Part shown: positions 61,045 to 64,000 of the stretch, one piece after another | How positions within the stretch are numbered: position 1 is the first letter of the stretch | Layout: the number at the start of each line of letters is the position of its first letter | DNA from: Macrosoma leucophasiata | Taxonomy: Eukaryota > Arthropoda > Insecta > Lepidoptera > Hedylidae | Assembly: GCA_036365455.1 (NCBI GenBank) | Contig: JAWQUS010000023.1 | Coordinates: 1,302,001 to 1,366,000 of the forward strand | DNA length: 64,000 nt | Reading direction: 5' to 3' | Notes under the pieces: generated by a model | Told to the model about the DNA's origin: nothing | The model's database searches: none | Seen by the model: only the letters and a program-made list of their open reading frames with translations | Position numbers and translations under genes: made by a program

Positions 61045-62975
61045 GTTATGGTGTGTAAGTCGATTATAGATACCTTAGCTCCTTACTTAGCATCAATTTT
61101 TAACTTATGTATTGATCAGGGAGTCTTTCCAGATTTATTAAAGTTTAGTAAAGTTATACCGTTATTTAAATCAGGTGACAATAAAAACCCTAATAATTAT
61201 AGTCCGGTATCTATTCTGCCCGTTCTCAGTAAAGTGTTTGAAAAACTAATGCTTACTCAATTGCTGCAACATTTCAATACAAATAACATCTTACACGAAC
61301 AGCAATTTGGTTTTACAAAATGACGTTGTACAACCGATGCCGGTGTTGCTTTATTAAAACATATTTTTGAAGCTTGGGAGGATTCACAAGATGCTATAGG
61401 TATATTTTGCGACCTTTCAAAGGCGTTTGACTGCGTGGACCACAATACATTAATTGGCAAACTTGATCATTATGGACTTGAAAATAAAGCTCTTCAACTT
61501 GTTCAATCTTACCTTAAGATCGGGAACAAGTAGTTCAAGTGAATGGAGTAAAATTTCAAGGTGCAAAGACAGGAATGGGTGTCCCACAGGGCTCAATATT
61601 AGGACCATTTCTGTTTTTAGTCTACGTTAATGATTTACTTCATTTGATGCCTAAGAGTATGCCCAATACAATTTTATTTGCAGACGATACTTCAATAGTT
61701 TTTAAAATGAACAGACGAAAGTCAGATTACGATACTGTAAATAAGGTCATAGGAGAAGTACATAAATGGTTTACTGCCAATAATCTTGCACTAATTAGTA
61801 AAAAAACCAAATGTATCTGTTTTACCCTCCCTAATGTAAAAAGTAAAGAAGGAGACATTTTTATAAACAATGACAAGATTCAATTTGTTGATGACTCTAC
61901 CTTCTTGGGAATAACGCTTGACTCAAGGTTACAATGGGGACCACATATTAGGCAGTTAGCGAAACGTCTGAGTGCCGCAGCTTATGTTGTTCGAAAAATT
62001 AGGCAATTAACTGATATAGACACTGCAAGACTTGTCTATTTTAGTTATTTTCACAGTGTCATGTCCTATGGTATTTTATTGTGGGGTCGAGCGGCTGACA
62101 TACAATCAGTTTTTATATTACAGAAGAGGGCCATTAGAGCGATGTGTAACTTACGTAGTCGTGATTCTTAGAAAAAACTATTTAAAGAAATAAATATAAT
62201 GACAGTCCCTTGCCATTACATCTATGGAAATATACTTTTCGCGAGGAAAAATTTACATCCGTTTGATAAAATCTCCGATAGGCATAGTTATAATACGAGG
62301 AATAAGAACAAGTTGTCTGTGCCAAGTTTTCGACTGACGAAAACTAATACATCTTTCCTAAAATATAGTGTAGAATTTTTAAACAAGATCCCAGCCGGGA
62401 TTCCTGAACTCACCGATGGTAAATTCAAAGCATTAATTAAACGCACTCTATGTAAAAAAGCTTACTATAAACTCGAGGACTATCTCAAGGATAGAAATGT
62501 TTGGCTAAATGCTGATCTAGCTCAACAAGGGTGTTAAATGTAATAATCAAAGTGTAATGTTGATATTATATTGTTAATTTTAAGCTTGTTTAAATAATGG
62601 AAAATTGTAAAAATATGCCTAAGAGATATTTTTAAAAGAGCCGACTGAGTTTTTTCCGGCAAGTTTTTCTCAGATCATATTGGCCTTTGGAACTTTGCAG
62701 GTGAATGACAAAGAATGACTCTTTTTCTTTTCTTTTTACTCTTTGTTATCAGTTTGTAAAGGGGAAATGAGACATTCTACTGATATACTTTTTACATTAG
62801 TTTATGACATTTAGTTTTATCTTAGTGATATTCTTGACTTTACATATATTTTTTATCTTGTTTGACATGTATATCAATTGTTATTCGCTTTAATTTATTT
62901 TGTTTGTTTTTGACGTGTCATAAGAGGTGCCTGTCACCCTAAATGAATAAATGAGTTTCTGATTCTGATTCTGAT
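61045..62975 (+). pseudogene. CR1/jockey-like LINE, 5'-truncated
   Basis: RT blocks YSPVSILPVLSKVFEKLM, FCDLSKAFDCVDHNTL, MGVPQGSILGPFLFLVYVND and FADDTSIVF, then thumb and a C-terminus with RHSYNTRNKN. Broken by a TGA at 61321, a one-base shift near 61515 and a TAG at 62169. The 3' end is a TGATTC microsatellite after AATAAATGAGTTTCTGATTC. No endonuclease present. Confidence 0.88.
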
Positions 62976-63115
62976 AGCAACCGAGACCGACGGCTTAACG
63001 TCCCCTCCGAGGCACGGAAACGCGCATTTTAATTCGCTGCTAGCGGTAACCCATCACACACCCGACCGCGCCCGTATCGCTTAACCGAGTAGATCGCTTA
63101 AGATCTACACCAGCA
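62976..63115. repeat. Dispersed repeat G, copy 3, right part
   Basis: AGCAACCGAGACCGACGGCT to GAGTAGATCGCTTAAGATCT. Confidence 0.8.
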
Positions 63116-63274
63116 GCCATGGGCACCAGCGTCACGCGATAAAACTGTAACTCCGATCGCCAATCCGCCTGCCAAGCGTGGCGATTATGGCATCTTCTCT
63201 CCTAATGACGCACAGCACTGTTGTGTCTTTGGGGAAGGCTTTGTCCAGCTGTGGATGTCTTTCGGATGGAGTAA
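63116..63274. other. Short repeat-derived spacer
   Basis: GGGGAAGGCTTTGTCCAGCT-GTGGATGTCTTTCGG is an RTE-like tail. No gene. Confidence 0.5.
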
Positions 63275-63470
63275 TATTGGCAACCCATTATACGTCCCAC
63301 TGCTGGGCATGAGTCTCTCCCCTTTTTAGGGAGAGGCCTGGAGCTTACTCCACCACGCTGTTCCAATGCGGATTGGTGGAGATACGGGTTAGTGGCCAAC
63401 CCGTTGTCGGATGTTTTCATACCGCTAATAAGGCCTCCGACAAGGTTTAACGACTGCTATCTATCTACTG
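63275..63470. repeat. Dispersed repeat G, copy 4
   Basis: TGGCAACCCATTATACGTCC to GGTTTAACGACTGCTATCTA, truncated at the point where copy 3 is interrupted. Confidence 0.75.
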
Positions 63471-63717
63471 TGAACTATTTGGTGCAGCCGTGGGATCTTG
63501 TTTTTTATTTTCTACTTTAACTAGGCACTTTTTTAATATAAGCGTTATATCTTTTTTTTTGTCATCCTTTTTTTAAGTATTATTTTTTTTGTTTTTTTGT
63601 GTTACGTACTTGTATTATATGTTTATTTTTTCTATTGTTTTTTTTTTCTCCATGCAGTAGGTACCTGATATTGGTATGTGGGCTGCACCAATAAATGTTT
63701 TTCTTTTCTTTCTTTCA
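63471..63717. other. T-rich spacer
   Basis: Several T(8+) runs. No gene. Confidence 0.5.
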
Positions 63718-63782
63718 CACATTTAAATATCTAGGAGACAGGCGTAGGACCATTAGGGCTTGTACTTTGACAGAGAGGAAAT
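63718..63782 (-). mobile_element. hAT MITE fragment
   Basis: TTTAAATATCTAGGAGACAG, GGGCTTGTACTTTGACAGAG: reverse complement of the inner left part of the hAT MITE at 33474 and 49646. TIRs absent. Confidence 0.75.
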
Positions 63783-64000
63783 CCCGTGTGCTCTTTGACC
63801 ACATACGATTTGAACTGCCTACGGGCCTACTGCCTACGGGCCGCCGAAATCCAATTCCGGCGCTGGGTCACTCCCATTAATGACAAACGAATAATAAAAT
63901 TTAATCAATGCGAAACTAACTATTTCTATCACTCACTTTTTTATTTCGCAGTCCGGGTGAACTGGTTTTAATGTAATTTAACAAGAACATAGCTGTTTTT
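63783..64000. other. Right window edge
   Basis: No gene or classified repeat. A short GCCTACGGGCC direct repeat lies at 63819-63843. Confidence 0.4.

Overview
This is an intron-rich, AT-rich, transposon-saturated eukaryotic window, almost certainly from a moth or butterfly. The support is GT-AG introns with short exons, a large crowd of lepidopteran-style SINEs and MITEs, Helitron 3' ends close to CTAGT, mariner D,D34D relics and several non-LTR retrotransposons. No prokaryotic, viral or CRISPR features were seen.

The host content is a cluster of 'nose resistant to fluoxetine' (NRF-6-like) membrane acyltransferase genes. Gene 0 (+) contributes only its last coding exon (1-203). Gene A (-) is complete: 12 exons from ATG 27867 to stop 4489, 1884 nt, 627 aa. 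Gene B (-) is complete: 13 exons from ATG 56208 to stop 39852, 1878 nt, 625 aa. I rebuilt all splice junctions by hand, and every phase closes across both genes. A and B are head-to-tail paralogs with nearly identical exon architecture (140, 109, 167, 184 and 143 nt exons are the same size in both). Gene B has one extra intron inside the region matching A's exon 7. Gene 0 and gene A are tail-to-tail. Each full protein reads as signal peptide, short cysteine-rich NRF-type luminal domain, then an Acyltransferase-3-like multi-pass membrane domain with a basic-X10-His motif.

The introns and intergenic DNA are mostly mobile elements, often nested. (1) A 5.4-kb I/LOA/R1-group LINE (7416-12794, -) has an intact 1232-aa ORF2, a 12-bp target duplication and a damaged or frameshifted ORF1, and sits in gene A intron 8. 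(2) Two mariner relics lie at 24973-26240 and 47851-49020. (3) A CR1/jockey-like LINE (61045-62975) splits an older repeat, and there are RTE and other LINE 3' fragments at 14635, 19480, 44656, 45191 and 57195. (4) There are about 24 copies or fragments of a roughly 300-bp poly(A)-tailed SINE ('SINE-A'). (5) There are seven copies of a tRNA-headed SINE ('SINE-C'), all in the same orientation. (6) A dispersed element carries a 74-nt tRNA-like gene (pol III boxes and T-run terminator), sometimes folded back on itself. (7) hAT-, PIF- and other TIR-type MITEs include a hAT MITE family with 8-9-bp duplications. (8) There are Helitron-like ends, one with a 126-bp tandem array. (9) There is a scatter of long, perfect, short-loop palindromes.

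The host genes probably work independently as paralogous ER or plasma-membrane acyltransferase-like proteins. The rest records successive waves of insertion whose order can be read from the nesting.
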